From: Ancylobacter radicis
GTDB lineage: Bacteria; Pseudomonadota; Alphaproteobacteria; Rhizobiales; Xanthobacteraceae
Length of the DNA: 64,000 nucleotides
Assembly (NCBI RefSeq): GCF_018449475.1
Contig: NZ_JAHCQH010000018.1
Coordinates: 141,453-205,452 of the forward strand
Direction: 5' to 3'
In this document: piece by piece, positions 53,397-62,083 of the stretch
Numbering within the stretch: position 1 is the stretch's first letter
Layout: the number at the start of each line of letters is the position of its first letter
The notes under the pieces: model-generated
The model's input: only the letters and a program-made list of their open reading frames with translations
The model's database searches: none
What the model was told of the DNA's origin: nothing
Translations under genes and position numbers: made by a program

Positions 53397-54635
53397 TCAG
53401 GCCGGCGCGCGGGGGTGCTCGAACAGTTCGAGTGCGGCGGCCAGCGGCATCGGGCGGCCCAGCAGGTAGCCCTGGACCTTCTCGACGCCGAGCTGGCGCA
53501 GGGTCTGGAGTTCGGCCTCGGTCTCGACGCCTTCGGCGATGATCCGGCTGTTGGTCTCGCGGGCGAACCGGATCAGCGCCGCCGCCAGCGCCCGGCGCGA
53601 GGGATCGAGGTCGATATTCCGGGTCAGGTTCATGTCGAGCTTGATCAGGTCGGGCCGCAGATGAAGGATGTGCTGGAGGCTGGAATAGCCGGTGCCGGCA
53701 TCGTCCACCGCCAGCCGCAGCCCGCGCGTGCGGAATTCCTGCAACGCCCCGATGATCTCCTCGTAATTCTCCACCATCTCGTGCTCGGTGAGTTCCACGA
53801 CGATCCGCCGGGACGGATGTCCGGCGAGGATGGCGTTCAGCTCCGGGCTGAGCAGGGTCGCCGGCGACGCATTGACGGTGAGGTAGACCTCCGGCGGGAA
53901 GGCCGGCAGCGCCGCCAGCGCGAGCCGGATCGCGGTGATTTCCAGCTCCAGCCCCAGCCCGGTCTCGGCCGCGTCGGCGAACCATTCATTCGGCGGGCGC
54001 GACGGGGTGGCGGAAATGCGTGACAGGCATTCGACGCCCAATGGGCGGCCGGTCGCGACGTTCCAGATCGGCTGGTAGACGATGGATATCTGCCCGTCGT
54101 CGATGACGGTGCGGACCCGGTCGCGCTTCGTCTCGAAGCTGCGCCGGAGGGCGAGGGCCTGCTCGATCTCGAAGGCGGCGAGTTCGGCGAAGGCCTTCAT
54201 CATCTGCAGGTCGCGCTGGCGCAGCGACGGGTCGGGATGGGGCCCGAGACAGCAGAACATGCCATAGGCGCTGCCATCCCTGAGCCGGATCGGCACGCTC
54301 ATATGCTTGCCGATGGGCAGCGCCGTGGTGATCGGCAGCGCCATGGCGTTGGGCTCGGCGGAGGTGTCGGGCATGAATTCGGGAATGCGGCCCGCCAGAA
54401 TATGCCGGCAATAGACATCGTCGAGCGAGATGGAATCGCCGACCTTGATCATGTGCTCAAGGCCGGGGGCGTCGACCTCGCGGAACACCGAGTTGTTCCC
54501 GACGAACTCGGAGATATAGGCGACCTCCATGCCGAGATGGCGGCGGACCACCTCAATCATCCGGTGCATCATGCCCGGCTGCCGGGTGCCGGTGCCGATG
54601 GAAACCAGCCAGTCATGCAATGACGTGTCGTCCAT
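53397..54635 (-). CDS. GAF-EAL protein, probable cyclic-di-GMP phosphodiesterase
   Basis: This 412-residue cytoplasmic protein has an N-terminal GAF-like sensor (about residues 20-160, VAYISEFVGNNSVFREVDAP to AAFEIEQALALRR) and a C-terminal EAL domain. The usual EAL triad reads ECL (GVECLSRI). The other catalytic residues appear intact: Asn in LTVNASPATL, Glu in VVELTEHEMV, the Asp pair in AVDDAGTGYSSL, Lys in LIKLDMNL, Glu in AEGVETEAEL and Gln in VQGYLLG. So it is probably active. An in-frame GTG at 54659 is possible; the ATG at 54635 is better placed. It is convergent to pheA. Confidence 0.9.
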   Translation of the reverse strand: MDDTSLHDWLVSIGTGTRQPGMMHRMIEVVRRHLGMEVAYISEFVGNNSVFREVDAPGLEHMIKVGDSISLDDVYCRHILAGRIPEFMPDTSAEPNAMALPITTALPIGKHMSVPIRLRDGSAYGMFCCLGPHPDPSLRQRDLQMMKAFAELAAFEIEQALALRRSFETKRDRVRTVIDDGQISIVYQPIWNVATGRPLGVECLSRISATPSRPPNEWFADAAETGLGLELEITAIRLALAALPAFPPEVYLTVNASPATLLSPELNAILAGHPSRRIVVELTEHEMVENYEEIIGALQEFRTRGLRLAVDDAGTGYSSLQHILHLRPDLIKLDMNLTRNIDLDPSRRALAAALIRFARETNSRIIAEGVETEAELQTLRQLGVEKVQGYLLGRPMPLAAALELFEHPRAPA

Positions 54636-54773
54636 CTGCCTGGTCACCGACCCGGCCACAGCGTGCCAGCATTCCCATGATAGGGCGCGCCTCGCCTATG
54701 GCGTCTGGTCAGTCTAGTTCCGGCCAAGCGGAGATCAAGGCCTGAGGTCGGGTCAGCGGGCCGGCTGGCGCGC

Positions 54774-55607
54774 TTACTCCGCCGCCTCGCCGCTGACACT
54801 CGCCTCGGCGTCCTCGATGGCTTTCAGCGCGTCGGGGTGCGGCATGGAGATGATGTTGTAGCCGGAATCGACGAAATGCACCTCGCCGGTGACGCCGCTC
54901 GACAGGTCCGACAGCAGATAGAGCGCGGCGCCGCCGACCTCGTCGATGGTGACGGTGCGGCGCAGCGGGGCGTGGCGCTTCTGGTAGTTGAACATGAGGC
55001 GCGCATCGGCGATGCCGGCACCGGCCAGGGTGCGGATCGGGCCGGCGGAGATGGCGTTCACGCGGATCGCCTGCGGGCCATAATCGGCGGCGAGGTAGCG
55101 CACGCTGGCTTCCAGCGCCGCCTTGGCGACGCCCATCACGTTATAATTCGGCATCACCCGCGTGGAGCCGCCATAGGTCAGCGTGATCAGCGAGCCGCCA
55201 TTCGGCATGATCGCGGCGGCGCGCTTGGCCAGCTCGGTGAAGGAGAAGCAGGAGATCACCATGGTGCGCGTGAAATTGGCGCGGCTGGTGTCGGCGTAGC
55301 GGCCCTTCAGCTCGTTCTTGTCGGAAAAGCCGATGGCGTGGACCAGAAAATCGATGCCGCCCCATTTTTCCTCAAGCGCCGCGAAGGTGGCGTCGACGGA
55401 GTCGAGATCCTCGACATCGCAGGGCAGCACCGTGTCCGAGCCGAGGCTCTGGGCAAGCGGCTTGACGCGGCGCCCGAGCGCCTCGCCCTGATAGGTAAAG
55501 GCGAGTTCCGCGCCCTGCGCCGCCAGCGAGCGGGCGATGCCCCAGGCGATGGAGTGATCGTTCGCGACACCCATGATCAGGCCGCGTTTGCCCTGCATCA
55601 GGCTCAT
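54774..55607 (-). CDS. fabI: Enoyl-ACP reductase (NADH), FabI type
   Basis: The 277-residue cytoplasmic enzyme makes the last reduction of fatty acid elongation. It has GLIMGVANDHSIAWGIARSL at the N terminus, the FabI-specific FTYQGEALGRRV, VHAIGFSDKNEL and the active-site Tyr-x6-Lys in YNVMGVAKAALEASV. ISAGPIRTLAGAGI follows. The start at 55607 has GGAAG twelve bases upstream; longer readings overlap fabB. It is last in the minus-strand fabA-fabB-fabI unit. Confidence 0.95.
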   Translation of the reverse strand: MSLMQGKRGLIMGVANDHSIAWGIARSLAAQGAELAFTYQGEALGRRVKPLAQSLGSDTVLPCDVEDLDSVDATFAALEEKWGGIDFLVHAIGFSDKNELKGRYADTSRANFTRTMVISCFSFTELAKRAAAIMPNGGSLITLTYGGSTRVMPNYNVMGVAKAALEASVRYLAADYGPQAIRVNAISAGPIRTLAGAGIADARLMFNYQKRHAPLRRTVTIDEVGGAALYLLSDLSSGVTGEVHFVDSGYNIISMPHPDALKAIEDAEASVSGEAAE

Positions 55608-55641
55608 TGTGGTTCTTCCTTCCGCCGTCGCGAGGGTCTGA

Positions 55642-56862
55642 TCACGCATCCGGGTGCTGGAGAACCAGCACGGCATTGGTGCCGCCGAAGCCGAAGCCGT
55701 TCGACAGCACCCGGCCGAGCCGCGCATGGTCGACGCGCTCACGCACGATCGGCATGTCGGCGAAGTCGGGGTCGATTTCGTCGATATGGGCGCTCGCCGA
55801 GATGAAGCCGTTCTGCATCATCAGGATCGAGTAGATCGCCTCATGCACGCCGGTCGCGCCCTGCGAGTGGCCGGTGAGCGACTTGGTGGCGGAGATGGGC
55901 GGGCACTTGTCGCCGAACACGGCGCGGATCGCCTCGATCTCCTTGAGATCGCCGATCGGCGTCGAGGTGGCGTGCGGGTTGATGTAGTCGATGCCGCCCT
56001 TCACGTTCTGAAGCGCGAGGCGCATGGCGCGGGCCGCGCCCTCGCCGGAAGGGGCGACCATGTCGGCGCCGTCCGAGGAGGCGCCATAGCCGACGATCTC
56101 GGCATAGATGCGGGCGCCGCGCGCCTTGGCGTGCTCCAGTTCCTCCAGAACCAGAACGCCGGCGCCGCCGGAGATGACAAAGCCGTCGCGGTTCTTGTCA
56201 TAGGGGCGGGAGGCAACGGCGGGGCGGTCGTTGTAGTCGGAGGACATGGCGCCCATGGCGTCGAACAGGCAGGACAGCGTCCAGTCCAGATCCTCGCAGC
56301 CGCCGGCGAACATGATGTCCTGCTTGCCGTACTGGATCTGCTCGGCGGCGTTGCCGATGCAGATATTGGTGGTCGCGCAGGCCGCCGAGATGGAATAGCT
56401 CGCGCCCTTGATCTTGAACCAGGTGGACAGCGTGGCCGAGGCGGTGGAGCCCATCGCCTTCGGCACCGCGAACGGGCCGACGCGCTTGGGGTTGGAATTC
56501 TTGCGGGTGATGTCGGCGGCTTCCACGATGGTGCGGGTGGAGGAGCCGCCCGAGCCCATGACGAGGCCGGTGCGCTCGTTGGAGATTTCGTTCTCCTCAA
56601 GCCCGGCGTCGCGGATCGCCTGTTCCATGGCGACATGGTTCCAAGCGGTGCCGCCGCCGTGGAAGCGCATGGCGCGGCGGTCGACGATCTCGCTGGGGTC
56701 GAGCTGCGGGGCCCCCTGGACCTGCGAGCGGAAGCCCAGCTCGACATATTTCTCGGCGCGGGTGATGCCGCTTTTGCCTTCGCGCAGCGAGGCCAGCACT
56801 TCCTGGGTGGAATTGCCGATCGACGAGACGATGCCCATTCCGGTGACGACGACGCGGCGCAT
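55642..56862 (-). CDS. fabB: Beta-ketoacyl-ACP synthase I
   Basis: The 406-residue condensing enzyme has the opening [20 protein letters not shown], the active-site Cys in [16 protein letters not shown], His in [14 protein letters not shown] and His in [15 protein letters not shown], which complete the Cys-His-His triad. The C-terminal [13 protein letters not shown] is typical. FabB with FabA keeps the unsaturated fatty acid branch. It begins 105 bases after the fabA stop. The start at 56862 avoids an extension that has no counterpart in the family. Confidence 0.96.
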   Translation of the reverse strand: MRRVVVTGMGIVSSIGNSTQEVLASLREGKSGITRAEKYVELGFRSQVQGAPQLDPSEIVDRRAMRFHGGGTAWNHVAMEQAIRDAGLEENEISNERTGLVMGSGGSSTRTIVEAADITRKNSNPKRVGPFAVPKAMGSTASATLSTWFKIKGASYSISAACATTNICIGNAAEQIQYGKQDIMFAGGCEDLDWTLSCLFDAMGAMSSDYNDRPAVASRPYDKNRDGFVISGGAGVLVLEELEHAKARGARIYAEIVGYGASSDGADMVAPSGEGAARAMRLALQNVKGGIDYINPHATSTPIGDLKEIEAIRAVFGDKCPPISATKSLTGHSQGATGVHEAIYSILMMQNGFISASAHIDEIDPDFADMPIVRERVDHARLGRVLSNGFGFGGTNAVLVLQHPDA

Positions 56863-56967
56863 AGGCTTCCTTTCCTCAAATACAGGCCCGACAGCGCCGC
56901 GAACGGCGCTTCGGCAGCGAGATGGCGCCCCGACGGGCGCCATGCAAGGACAAATGGGGCGACCGGG

Positions 56968-57474
56968 TCAGGTCTGGAACAGGCCGACCTTCAGATCGCC
57001 GGCGCGATAGATGACTTCGCCATCGGCCTCAAGCCAGCCATCGGCGATGCCGAGCACGAGCTTGGAGCGCATCACGCGCTTGAAGTCGATCCCGTAGACC
57101 ACCTTCTTGACGCTGGGCAGAACCTGCCCGGAGAACTTGATCTCGCCCGCGCCGAGCGCCCGGCCACGGCCCGGCGAGCCCAGCCAGCCGAGATGGAAGC
57201 CGACGAGCTGCCACAGCGCGTCCAGCCCGAGGCAGCCCGGCATCACCGGATCGCCGATGAAGTGGCAGGCGAAGAACCAGAGGTCCGGATTGATGTCGAG
57301 TTCGGCGCGCACATGGCCCTTGCCGTTCGGCCCGCCATCCTCGGAAATCTCGGTGATGCGGTTGAACATCAGCATCGGCGGCGCCGGAAGCTGGGCATTG
57401 CCCGGCCCAAAGAGCTCGCCACGCCCGCATGCGAGCAGTTCCTCATATGTGAAACTCGTCTGACGCTCGGCCAT
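56968..57474 (-). CDS. fabA: 3-hydroxydecanoyl-ACP dehydratase/isomerase
   Basis: The 168-residue hot-dog-fold enzyme introduces the double bond in unsaturated fatty acid synthesis. The catalytic His and the conserved block are in [20 protein letters not shown] (with Asp in the following [10 protein letters not shown]). [11 protein letters not shown] and [11 protein letters not shown] are further family marks. The ATG at 57474 has GGGGACG upstream; an in-frame GTG at 57492 is less likely. It heads the fabA-fabB-fabI unit and is divergent from irr, a known rhizobial arrangement. Confidence 0.96.
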   Translation of the reverse strand: MAERQTSFTYEELLACGRGELFGPGNAQLPAPPMLMFNRITEISEDGGPNGKGHVRAELDINPDLWFFACHFIGDPVMPGCLGLDALWQLVGFHLGWLGSPGRGRALGAGEIKFSGQVLPSVKKVVYGIDFKRVMRSKLVLGIADGWLEADGEVIYRAGDLKVGLFQT

Positions 57475-57918
57475 CGTCCCCGTTACACCCACGTTGTTTT
57501 TCTACACTTGAGCGGCCACGCGCCGCCGACACAGATCGCGGCCCGTGCGCATGGCGCGGTCCGATCGCTGGGCTTCCTAACACAGGGGGAAGCGGGCTCA
57601 AAGCCGGCAGAGCCGCCCACCGGGGCGTAAATGTCAGGCAGGTGACGGCGTCATGCTCCGTCAGGGCCGGCGGGTCATGGCACAGGCCGGCTGGCGAGGC
57701 GGGTTTAATCGGCTGACGCGCGGTTCAGATTGGAATAATTACGATCATGCGCCGCGATATTGCCCCGTCCGCGGCCATGCAGATATAATACCAGTAACAA
57801 ATGGCGACGCTGGCGGTTGGTTTTCCCCCGGCGCGTGCCTATTTTCAGATGCGGCCGTGCCGGTTTTTCCGTTCAGGAAAGAGCGGGCATGGCTTAACTA
57901 CGATGGTTGGAAGTCGAG
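57475..57918. promoter_or_regulatory. Intergenic region between fabA and irr
   Basis: This 444-base gap holds the divergent promoters and no gene I trust. An 89-codon frame at 57653-57922 has no recognisable motif and runs into the irr start. An Irr/ICE-like sequence ATTGGAATAATTACG at 57729-57743 shares its left half TTGGAA with the site upstream of hmuT and may mark iron-linked autoregulation. This is motif resemblance only. Confidence 0.45.
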
Positions 57919-58449
57919 ATGAGCGAAGCCCTTCGCCCCCACCCTATCGCGGTTTCCCGCATGGTTCTTGACGATTCGGAGCCTGTGCTGCCGGTCGCGA
58001 AGCTGCGTGACGGCGCCGCCACCGGGCGGACCGGTTGCCCGTTCCATGACGTGCGCCACATGCTGCGCGATGTCGGCCTGCGCCCGACCCGCCAGCGCCT
58101 CGCGCTCGGCTGGCTGCTGTTCGCCAAGGGCGACCGCCACGTCTCGGCGGAAATCCTGCACGAGGAAGCGATCAAGGCGCGCTTCCCGGTCTCGCTGGCG
58201 ACCGTCTACAACACGCTGCACCAGTTCACCGAAGTCGGCCTGCTGCGCGAACTCGCCATTGACGGCTCCAAGACCTATTTCGACACCAACCCGTCCGACC
58301 ACCACCACTTCTTCATGGAAGGCGAGAATCACCTTCTCGACATTCCCAGCGCGGCGGTCGAGGTCGAGCGCATTCCCGAGCCGCCGGAAGGCTATGAGGT
58401 GGCGCGCGTCGACGTGGTGGTGCGCCTGCGCCCCAAGCGCCGCGGCTGA
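57919..58449 (+). CDS. irr: Iron response regulator Irr (Fur family)
   Basis: This 176-residue winged-helix regulator has the rhizobial Irr features. A haem regulatory motif Cys-Pro at residues 40-41 (TGCPFHDV) precedes the DNA-binding domain GLRPTRQRLALGWLLF. The HHH haem-binding triplet at residues 128-130 (SDHHHFF) is present. SLATVYNTLHQFTEVGLLRE is the recognition helix region. The motif reads GCPFHDV, where the Bradyrhizobium form has Trp. Such Irr proteins are degraded or inactivated upon haem binding. The ATG at 57919 is used over an upstream TTG. The haem loci at 10.5-16.3 kb are likely targets. Confidence 0.95.
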   Translation: MSEALRPHPIAVSRMVLDDSEPVLPVAKLRDGAATGRTGCPFHDVRHMLRDVGLRPTRQRLALGWLLFAKGDRHVSAEILHEEAIKARFPVSLATVYNTLHQFTEVGLLRELAIDGSKTYFDTNPSDHHHFFMEGENHLLDIPSAAVEVERIPEPPEGYEVARVDVVVRLRPKRRG

Positions 58450-58474
58450 GCGATCCCATCCAATCAACTCATTG

Positions 58475-58502
58475 AAAGGCCGGTCTCCTGACCGGCCTTT
58501 TT
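58475..58502. terminator. Bidirectional intrinsic terminator after irr
   Basis: AAAGGCCGGT (58475-58484) pairs perfectly with ACCGGCCTTT (58491-58500) over 10 bp, with a 6-base loop and flanking T/A runs. It serves irr on the plus strand and probably the LysR gene on the minus strand. Confidence 0.93.
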
Positions 58503-58512
58503 CGTTGGTGCC

Positions 58513-59373
58513 TTACGCCCGCTCGCCGCGTGTCGGGCGCAGGCCGGCGGCAAGTTCGGCCAGTGCCCGCCGGGCGGCAGGCTCGCCGGCGCGGGAGATC
58601 AGCATCACCGGAGCGGGCGGCAGCGGCGGCAGGTTGAGCCGCCGGCTCAGCTCTGTGCTGCCAGGCGGGGCGAGATGCGCGGCCATCGGCGCGATCGCAA
58701 TGCCGGCGGCGACGGCGGCCGCGACCGAGGAGACGCTGCCGCCGACAAAGGCCTCACTCCAGCCGATGCCCGCCGCCTCCAGCGCCCGCGTCGCGGTGGC
58801 GCGCACGCCGCAGGGGGCGGCCAGCAGGGCCAGCGGCAGGCGGGTCCCACCGGGCGCGAAATCGCGGGCGGCGAACCAGCCATAGGGATCGCGGCGCAGC
58901 AGCTCGCCATCGCGCCGATCCCCCTCGCGCCGGACGATGACGGCGTCGAACGCGCCCGAATCATAGGCGTCGAGCAGGCTGCGGGAAAAGCCGAGCTGCA
59001 CCTCCATCCGCAGATCGGGCACCGCCGCCGCCACCCGGCGCAGCAGCGGCGCGAGCGCATCGCCCACCGCATGGTCGCTAAAGCCCAGCCGCAGGCAGGG
59101 CGGGTTGGGGCGGTCCCACAGCCAGGCCTCGCGCTCCATGGCCAGCAGGCGCCGGGCGCGGTCGAGAAAGGCGGTGCCGTCGGGCGTCAGCCGGACCAGA
59201 CGCGGCGTGCGCTCCAGCAGCGTGCGGCCGAGCCGCTGTTCCAGCTTGCGCACCTTCAGGCTGATGCCGGCCTGGGTGGCGCCGAGCGCCTCGGCGGCGC
59301 GGGTGAAGCTGGAGAACTCCGCCACCCGCACGAAGGCGAGCACCAGGTCGAGGTCGAGGGGCTGTTCGGTCAT
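58513..59373 (-). CDS. LysR-family transcriptional regulator
   Basis: This 286-residue regulator has an N-terminal winged helix-turn-helix (DLVLAFVRVAEFSSFTRAAE, then LGATQAGISLKVRKLEQRLG), followed by LLERTPRLVRLTPDGTAFL. A periplasmic-binding-protein-like effector domain begins at about residue 90. It is divergent from a tautomerase gene 111 bases away and probably controls it. The intergenic stretch is AT-rich, with TTATCATTGATAGGTT and ACATTATCATATTAC as possible binding sites. The effector is not evident. Confidence 0.9.
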   Translation of the reverse strand: MTEQPLDLDLVLAFVRVAEFSSFTRAAEALGATQAGISLKVRKLEQRLGRTLLERTPRLVRLTPDGTAFLDRARRLLAMEREAWLWDRPNPPCLRLGFSDHAVGDALAPLLRRVAAAVPDLRMEVQLGFSRSLLDAYDSGAFDAVIVRREGDRRDGELLRRDPYGWFAARDFAPGGTRLPLALLAAPCGVRATATRALEAAGIGWSEAFVGGSVSSVAAAVAAGIAIAPMAAHLAPPGSTELSRRLNLPPLPPAPVMLISRAGEPAARRALAELAAGLRPTRGERA

Positions 59374-59484
59374 TTCAATTTGTTATCATTGATAGGTTCA
59401 ACGACAACATTATCATATTACGCCGGAGGCGCTACGACTTCTCCCGTCACACGCCAGTCCGGTCACACGCCACGGGAGAGCATC

Positions 59485-59889
59485 ATGCCGATGATCCAGA
59501 TCAGTTTCGCCGCCGATTCGCGGCCCGCCATCGAACCGCAGATCGCCGCGCGGGCGGCCGAGCTGGCCGCGCGCTGGCTCGGCAAGGACCCCGCGCTCAC
59601 CGCGGTGAGCCTCATCCGCGTGCCGGCGGCGCACTGGTTCTGCGCCGGACGCAGCCTGGCGGAGCAGGGCCTTGCCGGCTTCTGGCTGGACATCAGGGTG
59701 ACGGAGGGCACCAACACCAAGGACGAGAAGGCGGCCTTCATCGCCGCCACCTTCGCCGCCATGGGCGAGCTGATCGGCCCGCTGTACCCGGAAAGCTATG
59801 TGCATGTGGTGGAAGCGCGCGGCGACGCCTATGGCTATGCCGGCCTTACCCAGGAGCGGCGCTATATCGAGGCCCGGCGGGCGCCGTGA
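59485..59889 (+). CDS. Tautomerase-family protein
   Basis: This 134-residue protein begins MPMIQISFA. Pro2 would be the catalytic base of the tautomerase superfamily once the Met is removed. The length fits the longer double-module members (MIF/4-oxalocrotonate tautomerase-like). The segment VTEGTNTKDEKAAFIAATFA aligns with the second helical region. The substrate is unknown. It is divergent from the LysR regulator, a common arrangement for small detoxification or aromatic-acid genes. Confidence 0.85.
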   Translation: MPMIQISFAADSRPAIEPQIAARAAELAARWLGKDPALTAVSLIRVPAAHWFCAGRSLAEQGLAGFWLDIRVTEGTNTKDEKAAFIAATFAAMGELIGPLYPESYVHVVEARGDAYGYAGLTQERRYIEARRAP

Positions 59890-59898
59890 CGCGCGTCG

Positions 59899-60495
59899 TC
59901 AGTCGATCTTCTCGCCGGGATAGACGCCCCAGAGCTTTTCCTGCTCGACATAGCCGTCAAAGCCATTGTCGAAGAAGCGGCACCATTTGCCGTTGCAGTG
60001 ATCGACCTTGCCGAGCACGCCCGGCTCCAGCCGCGCCTTGATCGACGAATCGGTGGACGGCGCCTCGCGCAGCGCGGCGGGTTCACCCTTCGACCAGGGG
60101 CTGACCAGCGCGGTGCGGCGGGCCGAGAGCATGGAATGGTAGACCCAGCCCTCCGCGCCATCCGCATCGCGGATGCGCCGCCAGGTCTCGAATTCGGCGG
60201 TGACCTCGACCGGCAGTCCGGCGCGGGTGAACACCCAGGCGACCGCATGGTCGCGCGTCGGGCCGGAGCGCACATTCACCTTGTCGGCCTTGAGGCTGAC
60301 GAAGCGCGGCACGGGAAGCCCGCTCACCCGGCCGACCGGCCCAGAGCTCTGTTCCTGCGCCTGCGCGCGCGGGGCGGCGGACAGCGCCGCGCCGAGGGCG
60401 AAGCTGGCCGCGAGGGCCATGCCCAGCCCCAGCCGCCCACCCGTCATATTCCGACCCAGAGGCTTCGCCCCGACCCGAAGCCAGTCCATTCCCAT
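59899..60495 (-). CDS. SH3-domain periplasmic protein
   Basis: The 198-residue protein has a signal peptide (GLGMALAASFALGAALSAAP). The mature part carries two bacterial SH3-like repeats: FVSLKADKVNVRSGPTRDHA near residue 66, and KGEPAALREAPSTDSSIKAR near residue 130. Proteins of this type may bind peptidoglycan or other cell-wall peptides. The ATG at 60495 is used; a start at 60447 would shorten the leader. It is convergent with the tautomerase gene by 9 bases. Confidence 0.87.
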   Translation of the reverse strand: MGMDWLRVGAKPLGRNMTGGRLGLGMALAASFALGAALSAAPRAQAQEQSSGPVGRVSGLPVPRFVSLKADKVNVRSGPTRDHAVAWVFTRAGLPVEVTAEFETWRRIRDADGAEGWVYHSMLSARRTALVSPWSKGEPAALREAPSTDSSIKARLEPGVLGKVDHCNGKWCRFFDNGFDGYVEQEKLWGVYPGEKID

Positions 60496-60688
60496 CGTCT
60501 CGTCACCTGTTCGTCGGTTCGCGGCGTACCGCCCTGCCACTGCCGACACCGCCTGCACCGCAATTGCGGGCATTTTTGTGTTTACCGAATCCGTCTGCTA
60601 AGGATCGCGTCGTCCCGTCGGCGCCATTTTGGGGCTCCCAGCGTTAACGGGAGCTTGATTGTCGCGGGTGTTCCCACGGGGAGTCGAC

Positions 60689-61690
60689 ATGGGCCGCAAA
60701 AAGCCGCTGGTGGTCGTCACGCGCAAGCTGCCTGACAAGATCGAAACCCGCATGCGCGAACTCTTCGACGCCCGGCTGAATGTCGAGGATGCGCCGATGA
60801 GCCAGGCGCAGCTCGCCGAGGCCATGGCCACCGCCGACGTGCTGGTTCCCGCCATCTGTGACCGGATCGACGCGAAAGTGATCGAGGCGGCCGGGCCGAA
60901 TCTGAAGCTGATCGCCAATTTCGGCAATGGCGTCGACCATATCGACGTCACCGCCGCCACCGAGCGCGGCATCACCATCACCAACACGCCCGGCGTCCTC
61001 ACCGAGGACACCGCCGACATGACCATGGCGCTGATCCTCGCCGTGCCGCGCCGGCTCACCGAGGGCGCGGCGCTGATCACCAATGATGACGGCGCCTGGC
61101 CCGGCTGGTCGCCGACCTGGATGCTCGGCCACCGCATCTGGGGCAAGCGCCTCGGCATTATCGGCATGGGCCGCATCGGCCAGGCGGTGGCCCGGCGCGC
61201 CCGCGCCTTCGGCCTGCAGATCCACTACCACAATCGTCACCCGCTCCCCGCCCAGATCGAGGAGGAGCTGGAGGCGACCTATTGGGACAGCCTCGACCAG
61301 ATGCTGGCGCGCATGGACATATTGTCCGTGAACTGCCCGCACACGCCGGGCACCTTCCATCTGCTCTCCGCCCGCCGGCTGAAGCTGGTGCGGCCCGACG
61401 CCTATATCGTCAACACCGCGCGCGGCGAGGTGATCGACGAGAACGCGCTGATCCGCATGATCGAGCAGGGCGAGATCGCCGGTGCCGGGCTCGACGTGTT
61501 CGAGCGTGAACCCGCCGTCAGCCCCAAGCTGCTCAAGCTCGCCCGCGCCGGCAAGGTGGTGCTGCTGCCGCATATGGGATCGGCCACGGTCGAGGCGCGC
61601 GTCGACACCGGCGAGAAGGTGATCGTCAACATCAAGGCCTTCATGGACGGCCACCGCCCGCCGGACCGTGTGCTGCCCTCGATGCTGTGA
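60689..61690 (+). CDS. D-2-hydroxyacid dehydrogenase (glyoxylate/hydroxypyruvate reductase-like)
   Basis: This 333-residue NAD(P)-linked enzyme has the Rossmann motif GIIGMGRIGQAVARRARAFG near residue 153, the catalytic Arg in NTARGEVIDENALI, Glu in DVFEREPAVSP, and His in LLPHMGSATVEARV. LKLIANFGNGVDHIDVTAAT is the first-domain hallmark. The ATG at 60689 has GGGGAG six bases upstream and excludes a longer TTG reading at 60659. GhrB-like activity on glyoxylate or hydroxypyruvate is likely, though D-lactate or other hydroxyacids are possible. Confidence 0.93.
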   Translation: MGRKKPLVVVTRKLPDKIETRMRELFDARLNVEDAPMSQAQLAEAMATADVLVPAICDRIDAKVIEAAGPNLKLIANFGNGVDHIDVTAATERGITITNTPGVLTEDTADMTMALILAVPRRLTEGAALITNDDGAWPGWSPTWMLGHRIWGKRLGIIGMGRIGQAVARRARAFGLQIHYHNRHPLPAQIEEELEATYWDSLDQMLARMDILSVNCPHTPGTFHLLSARRLKLVRPDAYIVNTARGEVIDENALIRMIEQGEIAGAGLDVFEREPAVSPKLLKLARAGKVVLLPHMGSATVEARVDTGEKVIVNIKAFMDGHRPPDRVLPSML

Positions 61691-61779
61691 GGGAGCGCGG
61701 GGTGGTGTTCGGCTGTCAGGGCTGAACGGCGTCCGCGCCAGACGCCTGCGTCTCGCCTGCCTGGTGCTACCCGCCTGCG

Positions 61780-61908
61780 TGCTTCGAGGCGCGCTGCGCG
61801 CGCACCTCAGCATGACGAGGTTGCGTCAACTTCAGTCCGAATATTGCTGATAACGCCGCCCGTCATCCTGAGGTGCCCGGTCCTCGGCCGGGCCTCGAAG
61901 GACGCAGA
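61780..61908. repeat. Palindromic extragenic repeats, family A, head-to-head pair
   Basis: GCTTCGAGGCGCGCTGCGCG and GCACCTCAGCATGACG (61780-61817) face CGTCATCCTGAGGTGCCCGG (61861 on), which runs to 61908. It is one right and one left half-unit of the element seen whole at 1292-1398. The gap 61691-62083 holds only repeats. Confidence 0.85.
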
Positions 61909-61946
61909 TGGCTGCGGACTGCGCTCCACAAGACGCGTCCCCGACC

Positions 61947-62049
61947 CGTCATCCCGGACGGCCAGCGGCCGATCCGGGATCGCATGCAGGCCAATCGCGC
62001 ATGGCGAGCGAAACCGATCCCGGCTCTCGCGGCGCTCGGCCGGGATGAT
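61947..62049. repeat. Palindromic extragenic repeat, family C
   Basis: CGTCATCCCGGACGGCCAGC and GGCCGATCCGGGATCG, then CCGATCCCGGCTCTCGCGGC and CTCGGCCGGGATGA, make two imperfect halves facing each other. It shares only the outer CGTCATCC with families A and B. Confidence 0.75.
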
Positions 62050-62083
62050 TCCTGCGGGCGCGTGGCGCCTTGCCGCTCGCCCG

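Noticed and set aside
55654..57630. 658-codon open frame on the plus strand opposite fabB and fabA
   Set aside because: It spans two well-supported genes and the gap between them, without any recognisable motif.
57653..57922. Possible 89-residue protein between fabA and irr
   Set aside because: No ribosome binding site of note, no motif, and it overlaps the irr start; more likely promoter DNA.
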